A stretch of 64,000 bases of DNA from assembly GCA_963738305.1 (NCBI GenBank), contig CAVTVU010000011.1, positions 186,001 to 250,000 of the forward strand, read 5' to 3'. Origin of the DNA: JBBRHQ01 sp963738305 (GTDB lineage: Bacteria; Actinomycetota; Thermoleophilia; Solirubrobacterales; 70-9). Position 1 is the first letter of the stretch. Each line of letters starts with the position of its first letter. The notes beneath the pieces are model-generated. The model saw only the letters and a program-made list of their open reading frames with translations. It was not told where the DNA came from and searched no databases. Positions 27,766-36,027 of the stretch are shown piece by piece. The position numbers and the translations under genes were made by a program.

Positions 27766-27820
27766 GTTAGCACGATCGTTCGTGCGGAAGGGTTCGGAGT
27801 ATACGAACGGTCGTGCTAAC
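27766..27820. promoter_or_regulatory. Paired TetR operator sites between MMPL and tetR genes
   Basis: Two 18-base arms, 27766-27783 (GTTAGCACGATCGTTCGT) and 27803-27820 (ACGAACGGTCGTGCTAAC), are inverted copies of each other with one mismatch and 19 bases between them. Each arm itself contains a short imperfect palindrome of the form ACGAnCGnTCGT. The pair lies between the starts of the divergent MMPL and TetR genes, where it would cover both promoters. Autoregulated, divergent control by TetR dimers is the natural reading. Confidence 0.75.
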
Positions 27821-27829
27821 TTGTCAAGG

Positions 27830-28477
27830 GTGAATGTGACGGATATCCGCAGCGAGCCTGCGCCCCCCGCTCGCAGGCGACGCAGCGACGGCGAACGGAC
27901 CCGCAACGCGATCCTGCGGGAGGCCGGCCAGCTGGCCACGGTCGAGGGGATCAGCGGACTCTCGATCGGCCGGCTGGCAGAGACCGTGGGGATGAGCAAG
28001 AGCGGCCTCTTTGCCCACTTCGGATCGAAGGAGGAGCTACAGGTCGCAACGATCGAGATGGCCCGCGACGTGTTCACCGAGGAGGTGGTCGACCCGGCCC
28101 TCGCGGCCCCGATGGGGCTCAAGCGTTTACGAGGGCTCGCGGAGAACTTCCTGCGCTACGTCGAGGGCGGCCTCTACCCGGGCGGCTGCTTCTTCGCCTC
28201 GGTCGCCGCCGAGATGGCGATGCGCCCGGGCCCGGTACGTGACGGGGCGGTCCAGGTCCTGGACGAGTTCTCGAACCATCTCGAGAAGGCCGTGCGCGAC
28301 GCCCAGGCCGAGGGCGCTATCGATCCATCGGAGGATGCCGGGCAGCTCGCCTTCGAGCTCGGCTCCTACCTCTCCCTCGCCAACGCGCAGTTCGCGATTA
28401 GCCAGAACCCGGCAGAGATCGACCACGCCCGCCGCGCGCTGGAAGGCCGAATCAAGGCAGCGGCTGCCGGCGCGTAG
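27830..28477 (+). CDS. TetR-family transcriptional repressor
   Basis: 215 residues from GTG 27830. The N-terminal helix-turn-helix reads GISGLSIGRLAETVGMSKS followed by GLFAHFGSKEELQ, the signature of TetR DNA-binding domains. The C-terminal ligand domain (about 90-215) contains a TetR_C-type segment (FLRYVEGGLYPGGCFFASV). An earlier in-frame GTG at 27782 would lie inside the operator, so the later start was preferred. The arrangement predicts that it represses itself and the MMPL/oxidoreductase pair until an unknown ligand, perhaps a lipid or drug carried by the transporter, releases it. Confidence 0.88.
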   Translation: MNVTDIRSEPAPPARRRRSDGERTRNAILREAGQLATVEGISGLSIGRLAETVGMSKSGLFAHFGSKEELQVATIEMARDVFTEEVVDPALAAPMGLKRLRGLAENFLRYVEGGLYPGGCFFASVAAEMAMRPGPVRDGAVQVLDEFSNHLEKAVRDAQAEGAIDPSEDAGQLAFELGSYLSLANAQFAISQNPAEIDHARRALEGRIKAAAAGA

Positions 28478-28683
28478 TCGTTCGACCCGCCGCCGAGTGC
28501 TTGGTCTATCGGCCCATCAACGGGGCGTTCGATGACATCGAGGTGCTCGGCGCGCTTTGCAGGCGCTTCGCAGCAACCAGGGGTGGGGACTCGAGTGGCC
28601 ATCACGGTTCCATGCGAGACCTTGATCCCCGCAATCTTCGCCGCGACAACTGCAGGTATTAAGAGAATTCTTCTGCTTCCTTC

Positions 28684-29205
28684 GTGTCAGCTTTCAGCTT
28701 CGGTGCTGAACTCCGCTCGAGGAACGCAAACGAAAGGCACGCCGTGCAGAGAATCAGAGCAGCAACTCCGATACCGCCCACGCGAACCAGGCGCGGCACC
28801 CGGGCCCGACGCCGCCCCAGCCAGATGGTCTCCACCGAGCCGGCGCAGAGACTTCGACCGGTGGCGGAGATCAGCTACGTGGCCAAAAGGACCCCCTTTG
28901 GCCTCGCGGTCTTCGTCGAGCGTGCAAACTTCGGCCGCCCCTTGCGCCTGCGCAAACCGGAGCTGATCTGCGGCTCGGGCTGGAGTGGTTCCGAGGAGGC
29001 CTCTCGCGACCTCGCGACGGCGATCCTGCTCGACGCTGGCGGCGACGAGGCGCTGGCCGAGCGCCTCGGCCCGATCTTCAGCTCCGAGGTGGTCGCATCG
29101 CTGCCGGTCGCCGGATTCCGCCTGACGCGGGATCAGGTCGTCGAGTGGATAGACGTTCGCAGCCGGGTGACCGAAATTCCAGCCGGGTGGGGCGCGATCC
29201 ACTGA
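28684..29205 (+). CDS. DUF6166-like protein of unknown function
   Basis: The conserved part is the C-terminal 70 residues: CGSGWSGSEEASRDLATAIL, then a short acidic turn, LGPIFSSEVVASLPVAGFRL and TRDQVVEWI. This resembles DUF6166 proteins, short single-domain proteins of unknown function. The N-terminal 58 residues are basic and low in conservation-like patterning, so the true start may be the GTG at 28861, giving 114 residues. No signal peptide or membrane helix was seen. It lies downstream of tetR with a 206-base gap and converges with the ferredoxin gene 15 bases away. Confidence 0.55.
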   Translation: MSAFSFGAELRSRNANERHAVQRIRAATPIPPTRTRRGTRARRRPSQMVSTEPAQRLRPVAEISYVAKRTPFGLAVFVERANFGRPLRLRKPELICGSGWSGSEEASRDLATAILLDAGGDEALAERLGPIFSSEVVASLPVAGFRLTRDQVVEWIDVRSRVTEIPAGWGAIH

Positions 29206-29220
29206 GATGCGTTGCGCTGT

Positions 29221-29430
29221 CTATTGGACCGCCCGTAGGCGGAGCGCCAATGTGGGACATGCCTCAACGGCTCGCTTGGCGTGCTCGAGTTCGCCTGCGC
29301 CGATCGGCCATTCGGCGATCAGCGGGTAGCCCCAGTCGTCGAGAGTGATCGACTCAGGGAACAGCTCTGCGCACAGCCCGTGCGCCTCGCAGGCGATCGG
29401 GTTGATCTCGAGCTCGACCTTCTCGCTCAT
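29221..29430 (-). CDS. Small 3Fe-4S-type ferredoxin
   Basis: 69 residues starting at ATG 29430. Three cysteines are visible: Cys14 and Cys20 (CEAHGLC) and Cys58 (EACPTLALRL). This three-cysteine pattern is that of the single-cluster [3Fe-4S] ferredoxins that often serve cytochromes P450 in actinobacteria. No P450 is nearby. Its ATG overlaps the stop of the NuoF-like gene by four bases (ATGA), so the two are translationally coupled. It is the last gene of the five-gene redox operon and probably passes electrons to or from the NuoF-like protein. Confidence 0.88.
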   Translation of the reverse strand: MSEKVELEINPIACEAHGLCAELFPESITLDDWGYPLIAEWPIGAGELEHAKRAVEACPTLALRLRAVQ

Positions 29431-30704
29431 GCGCCCACCGGCCCCAGGGCCCGGGGTTCGGGGACCGGCATCAGGTCGCGCAGAGCCGGATCCGTCCTGC
29501 ACGGCTGCCCCCGCTGGTGGTCCTGGAAATCCGACGAGAAGGCAGCGATCGCGCTCGAAACCAGCCGCGCCGTGCCGTCGGGATGGCGGCAGGCGCCGCG
29601 GCCGAACACCTGCGAGCACCAGCGGTCCACCGTCTGCAGGCCGGCCGGGCCACCGACGCCGTCGGCGATTCGCGAAAGGCCGTCGGCTATTGCGTCGAGG
29701 CCCTGGTAGCAGGGACCGCACTGGCCGGCCGACTGGGAGGCCAGATAGTGCACGATCCGGGCAGTCTCGGAGACGCCACAGGCGCCCTCCTGCAGGCCGA
29801 TGACGACGCCCGGTCCGAGGCTTCCTCCCGCGTTGCGCAGGGCGGCGGCGCCGAGACGAATGCTGTCCGCGTCCACAGCCCTGAACCAGGTCCCTCCATA
29901 TCCGCCGACCAGAATCGCCTGCGGAGTCTCCTTCCAGCCGCCGGCTGCCTGGGCCAGCTTGTCGAGGGTGGTGCCTCCGGCGACCTCGTAGACGCCGGGT
30001 CGGGCGATGCAGCCGGATAACGTGATCAGGTGAGTTCCGGGGTCCTCGGTCGTCCCCAGTTCGCGGAACCAATCGCCACCGAAGCGTGCGATCAGACCGA
30101 GGTGCGCGAGGGTTTCGACGTTCTGGACCAGCGTCGGCTTGCCGCCAAGGCCACGCTCGAAAGGAAGGGGGGGCTTGAAGGTCGGCTTCGGCGGCCCGCC
30201 GTCGAGATAGTTGATGAGCGCGGTCTCCTCGCCGGCTACGTAGCCAGGGGGGGTGGGGACGACGCTCAGCTTGATCAGGTCGACCCCCGTCCTCAGGCGC
30301 TCCTCGACAGCCTCGGACGCCCGCTCGCAGGCGACCGGGTCAGCCTGTTCGACGCAGACCAGCGCCTCCCAGGCCCCGACCGCCATCGCCGCCGCCGCGG
30401 CGCCGTCGAGGACCAGGTGGGGATTGGACTTGAGCAGCAGCGTGTCCTTCCTGCTGGCCGGTTCCCCCTCGGTCCCGTTGACGACCACGATCGGCCGGGT
30501 GCGGCCCGCAACCGATCGAAGCTTGTCCGCGGCCAGGAAGGCACCGCCCCCGCGGCCGAGCAGTCCGCTGTGCTCGACCTCGGCGATGAGATTGCCGGCG
30601 ATCCCGTCCGAGTCGAGCTGCCCCAATCGGGCCAGGTGGTCCTCCAGGCGCAGCGGACCCCTGGAGGGCAGATCGCGCAGAAGCCTGGCCGCCGTCACGC
30701 TCAT
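29427..30704 (-). CDS. NuoF-like flavo-iron-sulfur protein (FMN domain, SLBB, Fe-S domain)
   Basis: 425 residues starting at ATG 30704. The FMN-binding region is recognisable in LGRGGGAFLAADK and NGTEGEPASRKDTLLLKSNP, matching the NuoF/HoxF pattern. An SLBB domain follows (THLITLSGCIARPGVYEVAG), then an iron-sulfur domain with Cys329, Cys332 (QCGPCYQG), Cys363 and Cys372. Complex I NuoF uses C-x2-C-x2-C and a distant Cys; here the third Cys is moved. NuoF-type proteins take electrons from NADH to FMN and on to Fe-S clusters. Here partners appear to be the ferredoxin downstream and the haem membrane protein upstream, with four-base overlaps on both sides. NADH binding is plausible but not proven. 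Confidence 0.8.
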   Translation of the reverse strand: MSVTAARLLRDLPSRGPLRLEDHLARLGQLDSDGIAGNLIAEVEHSGLLGRGGGAFLAADKLRSVAGRTRPIVVVNGTEGEPASRKDTLLLKSNPHLVLDGAAAAAMAVGAWEALVCVEQADPVACERASEAVEERLRTGVDLIKLSVVPTPPGYVAGEETALINYLDGGPPKPTFKPPLPFERGLGGKPTLVQNVETLAHLGLIARFGGDWFRELGTTEDPGTHLITLSGCIARPGVYEVAGGTTLDKLAQAAGGWKETPQAILVGGYGGTWFRAVDADSIRLGAAALRNAGGSLGPGVVIGLQEGACGVSETARIVHYLASQSAGQCGPCYQGLDAIADGLSRIADGVGGPAGLQTVDRWCSQVFGRGACRHPDGTARLVSSAIAAFSSDFQDHQRGQPCRTDPALRDLMPVPEPRALGPVGA

Positions 30705-31792
30705 GCGTTCGACCCCTGGACAGCGCCGGCGACGGTCTGGGTGGCCTGGTCGATCGAGATATCGATCTGCAGGCTCGCCGCAGCCCCATCTGCCCGTCTC
30801 ACCGATGCGGTCAGATGGGTTCCTTGGAGGCTGGTGACGCGCCCCGTGTAGAGGGTGGGTCGCCCGGGGGGGCCGAGGGTCACCATGCTCTGCGACATCG
30901 AGACCCCGCCGTCGCCCAAGGGCTGGCCGACGATGCGGATGCCCAACGTGCCGCCCTGGGCCCCGCTCAGCTTCATCGGAATATCGATCCCGATCAGGCC
31001 ACTGGCGGAGACGGGACTCTGAAGCAGGGAGCCCTTGAGCTTGGCCGAGAAGGGGACGCTCAGCTGCGGGGACTTCGGTTGCCGGGCGGCGGTCAGGACC
31101 GGGTGGGCAGCACGCATCAGGGACTGAGGAGTGCCCGCCCTCAGCGCCCAGCCACCAGCAAGCGGGCCCGCGATCACCCAGGCGGCCAGCGCGACGGGAG
31201 CCGCGGCAATCGCCAATAGCGCCACGCTGCGGTGGCGGTCCTCGATGCCGCTCGCGGAGGCGATCCGCCAGGCGGCGGCACCCAAAACGGCACCGACGCA
31301 GGAGGCGGTCAGGGCCAGCATCCAGAGATGGGATCCGTCGCTTCCGGTGCCGATGCCATGGACTATCGCCAGTGGCCAGCACGCGTAGGCGGCCCAGTGG
31401 ACGCCCCGCCAGGCTCGATATCCGAGGCGGCCGCGGACGATGCTTGTGACCGTCACCGCCAGCAGCAGGTCAAACGCGATCGCACCGAGTCCGAGCCACA
31501 GCGGCCGGTATGCGGAGCCGAAGGGGACGATCGAGTCCGTGATCGCGATCGGGGCGAAGCCGTCGGCGAGCGTGGTGACGATGTGAAGGATCAGGACGAC
31601 AAGCGCCAGCAGGGAGACGTTTCGGTGCAGGCGGTCGATCACGAACCTCGGCCAGCGCTCGCTGCGGATGCGCTTGACGTCGAGGATGCCGAGCACCATC
31701 GTCGTGCTGAGAAGGATCAGCGTGATCGCTCCGGCCGCCCGGGTCAGGAACCAGTACGAGCTCGGGGTGACTGCGAGAACCAGGGAGCTCAC
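30701..31792 (-). CDS. Ferric-reductase-like bis-haem membrane protein with extracytoplasmic C-terminal domain
   Basis: 363 residues starting at GTG 31792. About six or seven helices form a ferric-reductase-type core. Four histidines sit as two pairs in neighbouring helices: His56/His70 and His132/His145. The 13-14 residue spacing is that of bis-His haem ligands in ferric reductase and NADPH oxidase cores. Those enzymes normally carry FAD and NADPH domains at the C-terminus. Here they are absent; instead a last helix is followed by about 130 residues rich in Ser, Gly and Thr (VSASGLIGIDIPMKLSG). I do not recognise this domain. The protein would pass electrons across the membrane, fed by the NuoF-like protein and ferredoxin encoded next to it. 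Confidence 0.8.
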   Translation of the reverse strand: MSSLVLAVTPSSYWFLTRAAGAITLILLSTTMVLGILDVKRIRSERWPRFVIDRLHRNVSLLALVVLILHIVTTLADGFAPIAITDSIVPFGSAYRPLWLGLGAIAFDLLLAVTVTSIVRGRLGYRAWRGVHWAAYACWPLAIVHGIGTGSDGSHLWMLALTASCVGAVLGAAAWRIASASGIEDRHRSVALLAIAAAPVALAAWVIAGPLAGGWALRAGTPQSLMRAAHPVLTAARQPKSPQLSVPFSAKLKGSLLQSPVSASGLIGIDIPMKLSGAQGGTLGIRIVGQPLGDGGVSMSQSMVTLGPPGRPTLYTGRVTSLQGTHLTASVRRADGAAASLQIDISIDQATQTVAGAVQGSNA

Positions 31793-32724
31793 AGGAAAAC
31801 GCTCACCCTGTCTCCGGCGGGCCACCCGGCGATCAGCCTCACCTCGCCGGAGGTGCCAACGAGGCGGGCCGGGAGCCGGCGGGACCCGAGCCAGCCCGGC
31901 GCGGTCTCGGGGCGCACGATGGCCGCGGTGCTCGCGGTGTTGGCGTCCACACAGGAGGCCGCGGCAACGCTCGCGGTGCGCCACCCGGCGCCGGCGCTGC
32001 GGCCGAGCCGGGGGTCGATGATGTGGTGTCGCTCCTCGCCGTCGGGCCCAGCCCAGCGCCGGACCTGCGTGCTGGAAGTTGCCAGGGCACCACAGCTGAG
32101 GCTCACCGTCTGCCCCTCGAAGGAATTGGGATCGGCGGCGCCGTCGTCGCAGACCCTGACCCTCCAACCGCCCATCGGCGGCTCCCCGGACGTCGCGATA
32201 TCGCCGCCGAGGCTGACAAGGACCCCGCACCCGAGCTCTTCGTGTATCCGGGTGGCGGCGCGGTCGGCGGCGAGCGCCTTCGCAGTCGCGCCGAGGTCGA
32301 GCACGACTCCGCTCGGGATCCGCACCGTGCGCGCTGCTTTGTCGACCTCGACTACGCGCCAGCCGGGCACAACCGCACCAGAGGCTTGAATCGACGTACC
32401 GTCTTGCACGGCGTCGAAGTCGCGGTCATAACCGATCGCCCGCAGCGCCGCCCCCACGGTCGGATCCACGGCGCCGTCCGTGAGCCGGGCGGCACGCAGC
32501 GCCGAGCCGACCGCGGTCGCGAACAGATCGCTGACCGCCGTTGCCCGGCCCTTGGCCCGGTTCAGCCGGCTCAACTCGGAGTCCTCGCGGAAGCGGCTGC
32601 AGGCGCGATCGAACCGATCCAACTCGTCCTCGAGGATCCTCCGCGCCGAACCGAGTTGACTGGGGCCGGAAAGGACGAGCTCTGCGCCGGTTCCGAGCGC
32701 CCTGAAGGACACCTTGGCGACCAC
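31789..32724 (-). CDS. apbE: FAD:protein FMN transferase, ApbE family
   Basis: 311 residues starting at GTG 32724. The family motifs are LDLGATAKALAAD, SLGGDIATSG and the C-terminal RHHIIDPRLGRSAGAGW. ApbE splits FAD and attaches FMN through a phosphoester to a Thr or Ser of a target protein. No lipobox or signal peptide is visible at this start (MVAKVSFRALGTGAEL), so it may act on the cytoplasmic side or the N-terminus may be misread. Its stop overlaps the membrane protein's GTG by four bases. A flavin acceptor should be encoded close by; the only weak candidate motif is in the upstream small protein. Confidence 0.9.
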   Translation of the reverse strand: MVAKVSFRALGTGAELVLSGPSQLGSARRILEDELDRFDRACSRFREDSELSRLNRAKGRATAVSDLFATAVGSALRAARLTDGAVDPTVGAALRAIGYDRDFDAVQDGTSIQASGAVVPGWRVVEVDKAARTVRIPSGVVLDLGATAKALAADRAATRIHEELGCGVLVSLGGDIATSGEPPMGGWRVRVCDDGAADPNSFEGQTVSLSCGALATSSTQVRRWAGPDGEERHHIIDPRLGRSAGAGWRTASVAAASCVDANTASTAAIVRPETAPGWLGSRRLPARLVGTSGEVRLIAGWPAGDRVSVFL

Positions 32725-32727
32725 GGC

Positions 32728-33087
32728 TTACGAACCGCTGGAGACGACAACCGGGGGGGCTGCCGTCGGAACGGGAGGCGCCGGCGGCGGCGCCAGCGCA
32801 ACGCTCGCAGGACCATCGAGTCCTGCCGAGGGGGCGGGCAGGCCGGCTCTCGGCGGAACCTTGCCGTTCGGGGGCGACGTAGCGCCGCCCGGCGCCTTTG
32901 CCAGCGCGGTCGAGAAGCTCGGCTTGGCCGCTTGGGAGATCATTCCGGCGATCGCCACAACGGCTGCAATCGCCATGACGATCAGGCCCTTCGAGAGCGC
33001 AGAAACCCTGCGAAGACCCCGGTCGCGGGCGTTGATGCGATCGTCCGGGCGACGCAAATCGGGCCGTGTCTTGTCGATCGAATCCAT
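32728..33087 (-). CDS. Small single-pass membrane protein with Pro/Ala-rich tail
   Basis: 119 residues starting at ATG 33087. A basic N-terminus (about 1-33) is followed by one transmembrane helix (GLIVMAIAAVVAIAGMI, about 34-50) and a flexible Ala/Pro/Gly-rich tail. Positive charges before the helix suggest the tail faces outside. The tail contains APGGATS with Thr70, which loosely resembles the SGAT-type sequence that ApbE modifies with FMN. It is the first gene of the operon, three bases upstream of apbE. I know no family for it. It could be an electron acceptor, a scaffold or merely a linker. Confidence 0.6.
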   Translation of the reverse strand: MDSIDKTRPDLRRPDDRINARDRGLRRVSALSKGLIVMAIAAVVAIAGMISQAAKPSFSTALAKAPGGATSPPNGKVPPRAGLPAPSAGLDGPASVALAPPPAPPVPTAAPPVVVSSGS

Positions 33088-33430
33088 GGCTCGCTCGCCG
33101 ACCCTAGGAGCCGCGGGTAAGCCATCGATAAGAAATTCATGAGATAGCTCTCACGTTTGAAGACCAGCGCCCGGTGGCCGGGCCGGAACCAGCCTCGCTA
33201 GGCGCGCATCCAGCGCTAACGATGGCTTTCGAGAGCCCTAGGCCCAGTCTCACCCCTGCACGGGCATAGAGCCCTTTGACGATAGGGCTACAACGAGAGC
33301 AATCTGGCCGACATCGGGCCCGATCCAGACTTTGGCCAAAGGGCGTTAGTCGCTGCTGGAGGACTCCGAGGCGGTTGAAAGTGCCAACAACAACGAGGCG
33401 ATGCTTTGCAGCCCTTTCGTCGCCAACCAG
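33088..33430. other. Non-coding stretch upstream of the redox operon
   Basis: This gap of 343 bases shows no convincing gene on either strand and is somewhat less GC-rich than its surroundings. Its end next to 33088 must contain the promoter of the flavin/ferric-reductase operon. No operator palindrome was recognised. Its other end abuts the tRNA-Ser fragment, so it may also be part of the recombination scar. Confidence 0.4.
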
Positions 33431-33490
33431 CGGAGGGGGTGGGATTCGAACCTACGAGGCGCCATAGACCCCCCAACGGTTTTGAGACCG
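33431..33490 (-). other. tRNA-Ser 3'-half fragment A
   Basis: Read on the minus strand it gives an anticodon-arm-like GGTCTCAAAACCG, a long variable arm, the T arm (GTAGGTTCGAATCCCAC, one mismatch) and the acceptor 3' strand CCCCTCCG. The D arm and the 5' acceptor strand are absent; the sequence beyond runs straight into the end of the acyl-CoA dehydrogenase gene. It shares 22 identical bases (GGTTCGAATCCC through CCCCCTCCG) with fragment C at 50485. Such 3' halves are typical attachment-site scars of integrative elements. Confidence 0.6.
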
Positions 33491-33499
33491 ACCCGGAAC

Positions 33500-35264
33500 T
33501 CAGTCGGGCATCACGTACGCATCGGCGAGCGCTCGCACTTCCGCGTAGACCCGGTCCTCGCGAAGCGGGTCGATCACCGGCTTGCGGATGCTCTCGAGGG
33601 CCCAGCCCTGCTGAGCGTCCGTCGAGGACGCCTTGCCGTGGAGGTCGATCGCGTAGGTGGCGAAGTCACGGACGAGCCACTCGAAGATCAGGTCGACGAC
33701 GTCCCGTGGCGTCTCGGCAAGCTCAGCCTGCTCGAGGATCAGCTGCCCGTAGGGCAGCAGCGTGAACAGCTCGGCGAGCGACAGCTGGAAGTCGAGGTCC
33801 TCGCCATCTGCTCGGGCGTCAACGGCGCCGTATAGACGAGCGCGACCAGCGACTCGGCCTGCTCGCGGAAGAGAGCGACGTTCGGGACTTCCCCGAACCG
33901 GTCGAACACCGGGCGCCAATCCGGGAACTTGATCCTGCCCAGGCCCCGGGTCGGGCCCTGCGCGAAGAGGAAGGCGTCGTCGGCGTCGTCGTGCCGAGCG
34001 GGGCGGGCTTCCAGCGCCTCGGCCCCGAACAGGTAGTTGGGCAGGAACTTCAGGACCAGCGCGAGGTTGACGTGGACCGTCCCCTCGAGCTTCGGCAGCC
34101 CGCCGATGATGTTCTTCGCCGCCTCGAAGTAGGAGTCGCGCTCGAATCCCTTGGCGGAGATCACCTCGCCCAGGAGGCTGACGATCCGCTCGCCCTCGGT
34201 CGTCACGCGCATCTTGTTGATCGGCGTATAGAGGAGGTAGCGGCGGTCCTCGAGGCTTGCGCTGCGAACGTAGTCGACGGCACGCGCGCCGTAGAGCTTC
34301 GTCGCGAGCAGTCGGGCGTAGGCCTCGGTGAGGATCCGGCGGATCTGCGGGAACTCGGTCACCCGCTTCCCGAACAGGACCCGGTTCTCGGCCTGGGTCA
34401 CCGTCTCGTAGAAGCAGTGCTCGCTCATGCCGATCGCACAGAAGCCGAGGTTGAACTTGCCGACGTTGATCGTGTTGAGCGCGGCCTCGAACGCGGCCGG
34501 GCCCGGTGCAGGAATCTTCTGGCGCGACGGGATAGTCCTCGAGGTCGAAGGCGCTGACGTACATCTGGGCGTGGACGACGTTCCTGCGAAGCTTGTAGGC
34601 GGGGTGGCTCCTGTCGGCGGCGAAGAAGACGTAGCCCTCGGGTCCCTCGACGTCGGCGCGCCGCCCGAACACCGAGACCATCCCGGCGATGTTGCCGTTG
34701 CCGATGTAGTACTTGCCGCCGTTGGCGCGGAACCCCTCGCGCCGGCTGCACGTCGCCTCGCTCCCTGCGTCGGGCGTGAGGACCATGTCGGTCTCGTAGA
34801 TGTCGGCGCCGTGCTCCCGCTCGGAGAGGCCGAAGGCGAACACGGCCCCGTCATCGAGGAGCCCGGTGGCGCGCTCGCGGGCGGCGCGGTTGTCGGACTG
34901 CCAGATCGGCCCGAGCCCGAGGATCGTGACCTGCCACGCATACCAGTAGGTGAGCCCGTAGAAGCCGAGGATCTCGTTGAAGGCGGCGTTGCGCCGCGTG
35001 TCCCAACGCTTGTCGGCGTCACCGCCAGCGTCGCGGGCCGGCGTGAGCAGGGTTGCGAACGCCCGCTCGCGCCGGAGGAACTCGATGAAGTCGCCGTACC
35101 ACTCGTCGCTGCGCGTCTCGGCCATGACCGCGACCTTGCCCTTGGCCTCGAACCAGTCAATGGTGGCGCGGAGAAGCCGCCTGCGTCGCGTCGTCGAACT
35201 CCGAGGCGTCGTAGGTCGCCGGATTGAGCAGACGGCCCGTGGCTGTAGAGGTTGCCGTGGTCAT
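33500..35264 (-). pseudogene. Acyl-CoA dehydrogenase/oxidase-like protein with three frameshifts
   Basis: Starting at ATG 35264 the protein reads TTATSTATGRLLNPATYDA and continues through three frame changes, near 35170, 34515 and 33820, to a stop at 33500. Total length is about 587 residues. FAFGLSEREHGADIYETDM matches the flavin-loop motif of acyl-CoA dehydrogenases, and NGGKYYIGNGNIAGM follows it. The C-terminal part (YGARAVDYVRSASLEDRRYL onwards) is a helical bundle like those of acyl-CoA oxidases. It would oxidise acyl-CoA with FAD as cofactor. Because both sides of each shift are clearly the same protein, it is either a recent pseudogene or a place of sequence error. Confidence 0.7.
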
Positions 35265-35409
35265 CGGGTGCAGCCTGTCAGAGATCGGCGCCAGACGCCG
35301 CAGATCCCCGGATGGCCCCTCCAGGGCGTTGGCTAGCGGTGCGAAGGTGGTTGACCCAGCGACTACTCGGGAATACAGTCAGATGCAATCTCCGATCCGA
35401 GGAGGCGTG

Positions 35410-36012
35410 ATGGCCTGGCATCTCTCTGGCTCTTATTTCGAAACCTGCTCTTGCGATGTCGTCTGCCCCTGTACCGCCTCAATGTTGCTGGGAGCCACCA
35501 GGGACCGTTGCAACGTCGTCTTGGTCTTCGCCATCAAGAGCGGCGATGTGGACGGGACAGACGTCGGGGGGTTGACGGTCGCCGCCGTCTGCGACACCCC
35601 GAAGGTGATGAGCGAGGGGAACTGGCGCCTCGGCGTCGTCATCGATGCGGCGGCGTCCGACGATCAGGCCGAGAAGCTCGGCGGCGTCTTCTCGGGGGCG
35701 TTGGGTGGTCCGATGGAGGCTCTCGGGCCGCTAGTGGGCGAGAACCTCGGCGTTGAGCGCTTGCCGATCGAAGTCAACGAAGATGGCCTCAAGCACTCGA
35801 TCCGCATTGGGGACGACGTCGATTTCGAGATCGAGGACGTCGTACCCTTCGGAGTTGAAACCGGCGAACCCGCCAAGCTCACGGGGATCTTCCACCCGGC
35901 AGGTTCCGAGTTGACCGTCTCGCGCGCGACGCGCTCGCACATCGATGCCTTCGGCATCCAGTACGAGGCCAAGGCGGGCTTCTCGGCGTCCGAGTTCTCC
36001 TGGGCCGCCTGA
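35410..36012 (+). CDS. DUF1326 protein
   Basis: 200 residues starting at ATG 35410, with a GAGGAGG ribosome binding site. The N-terminus SGSYFETCSCDVVCPC carries four cysteines (13, 15, 19, 21), the hallmark of DUF1326 and a likely metal or cluster site. The rest is a beta-rich domain (about 30-195). The family's function is not established. It is 15 bases upstream of a DUF2182 membrane protein gene, and these two families are known to sit together, which suggests a common role. Confidence 0.85.
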   Translation: MAWHLSGSYFETCSCDVVCPCTASMLLGATRDRCNVVLVFAIKSGDVDGTDVGGLTVAAVCDTPKVMSEGNWRLGVVIDAAASDDQAEKLGGVFSGALGGPMEALGPLVGENLGVERLPIEVNEDGLKHSIRIGDDVDFEIEDVVPFGVETGEPAKLTGIFHPAGSELTVSRATRSHIDAFGIQYEAKAGFSASEFSWAA

Positions 36013-36027
36013 GCCGGCGGAGACCCG

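Noticed and set aside
29221..29430. Ferredoxin as partner of a cytochrome P450
   Set aside because: The three-cysteine type fits P450 ferredoxins, but no P450 gene is in the window and translation is coupled to the NuoF-like gene.
33431..33490. Complete tRNA gene
   Set aside because: The 5' acceptor strand and D arm could not be found and the T stem has a mismatch, so it is only a fragment.
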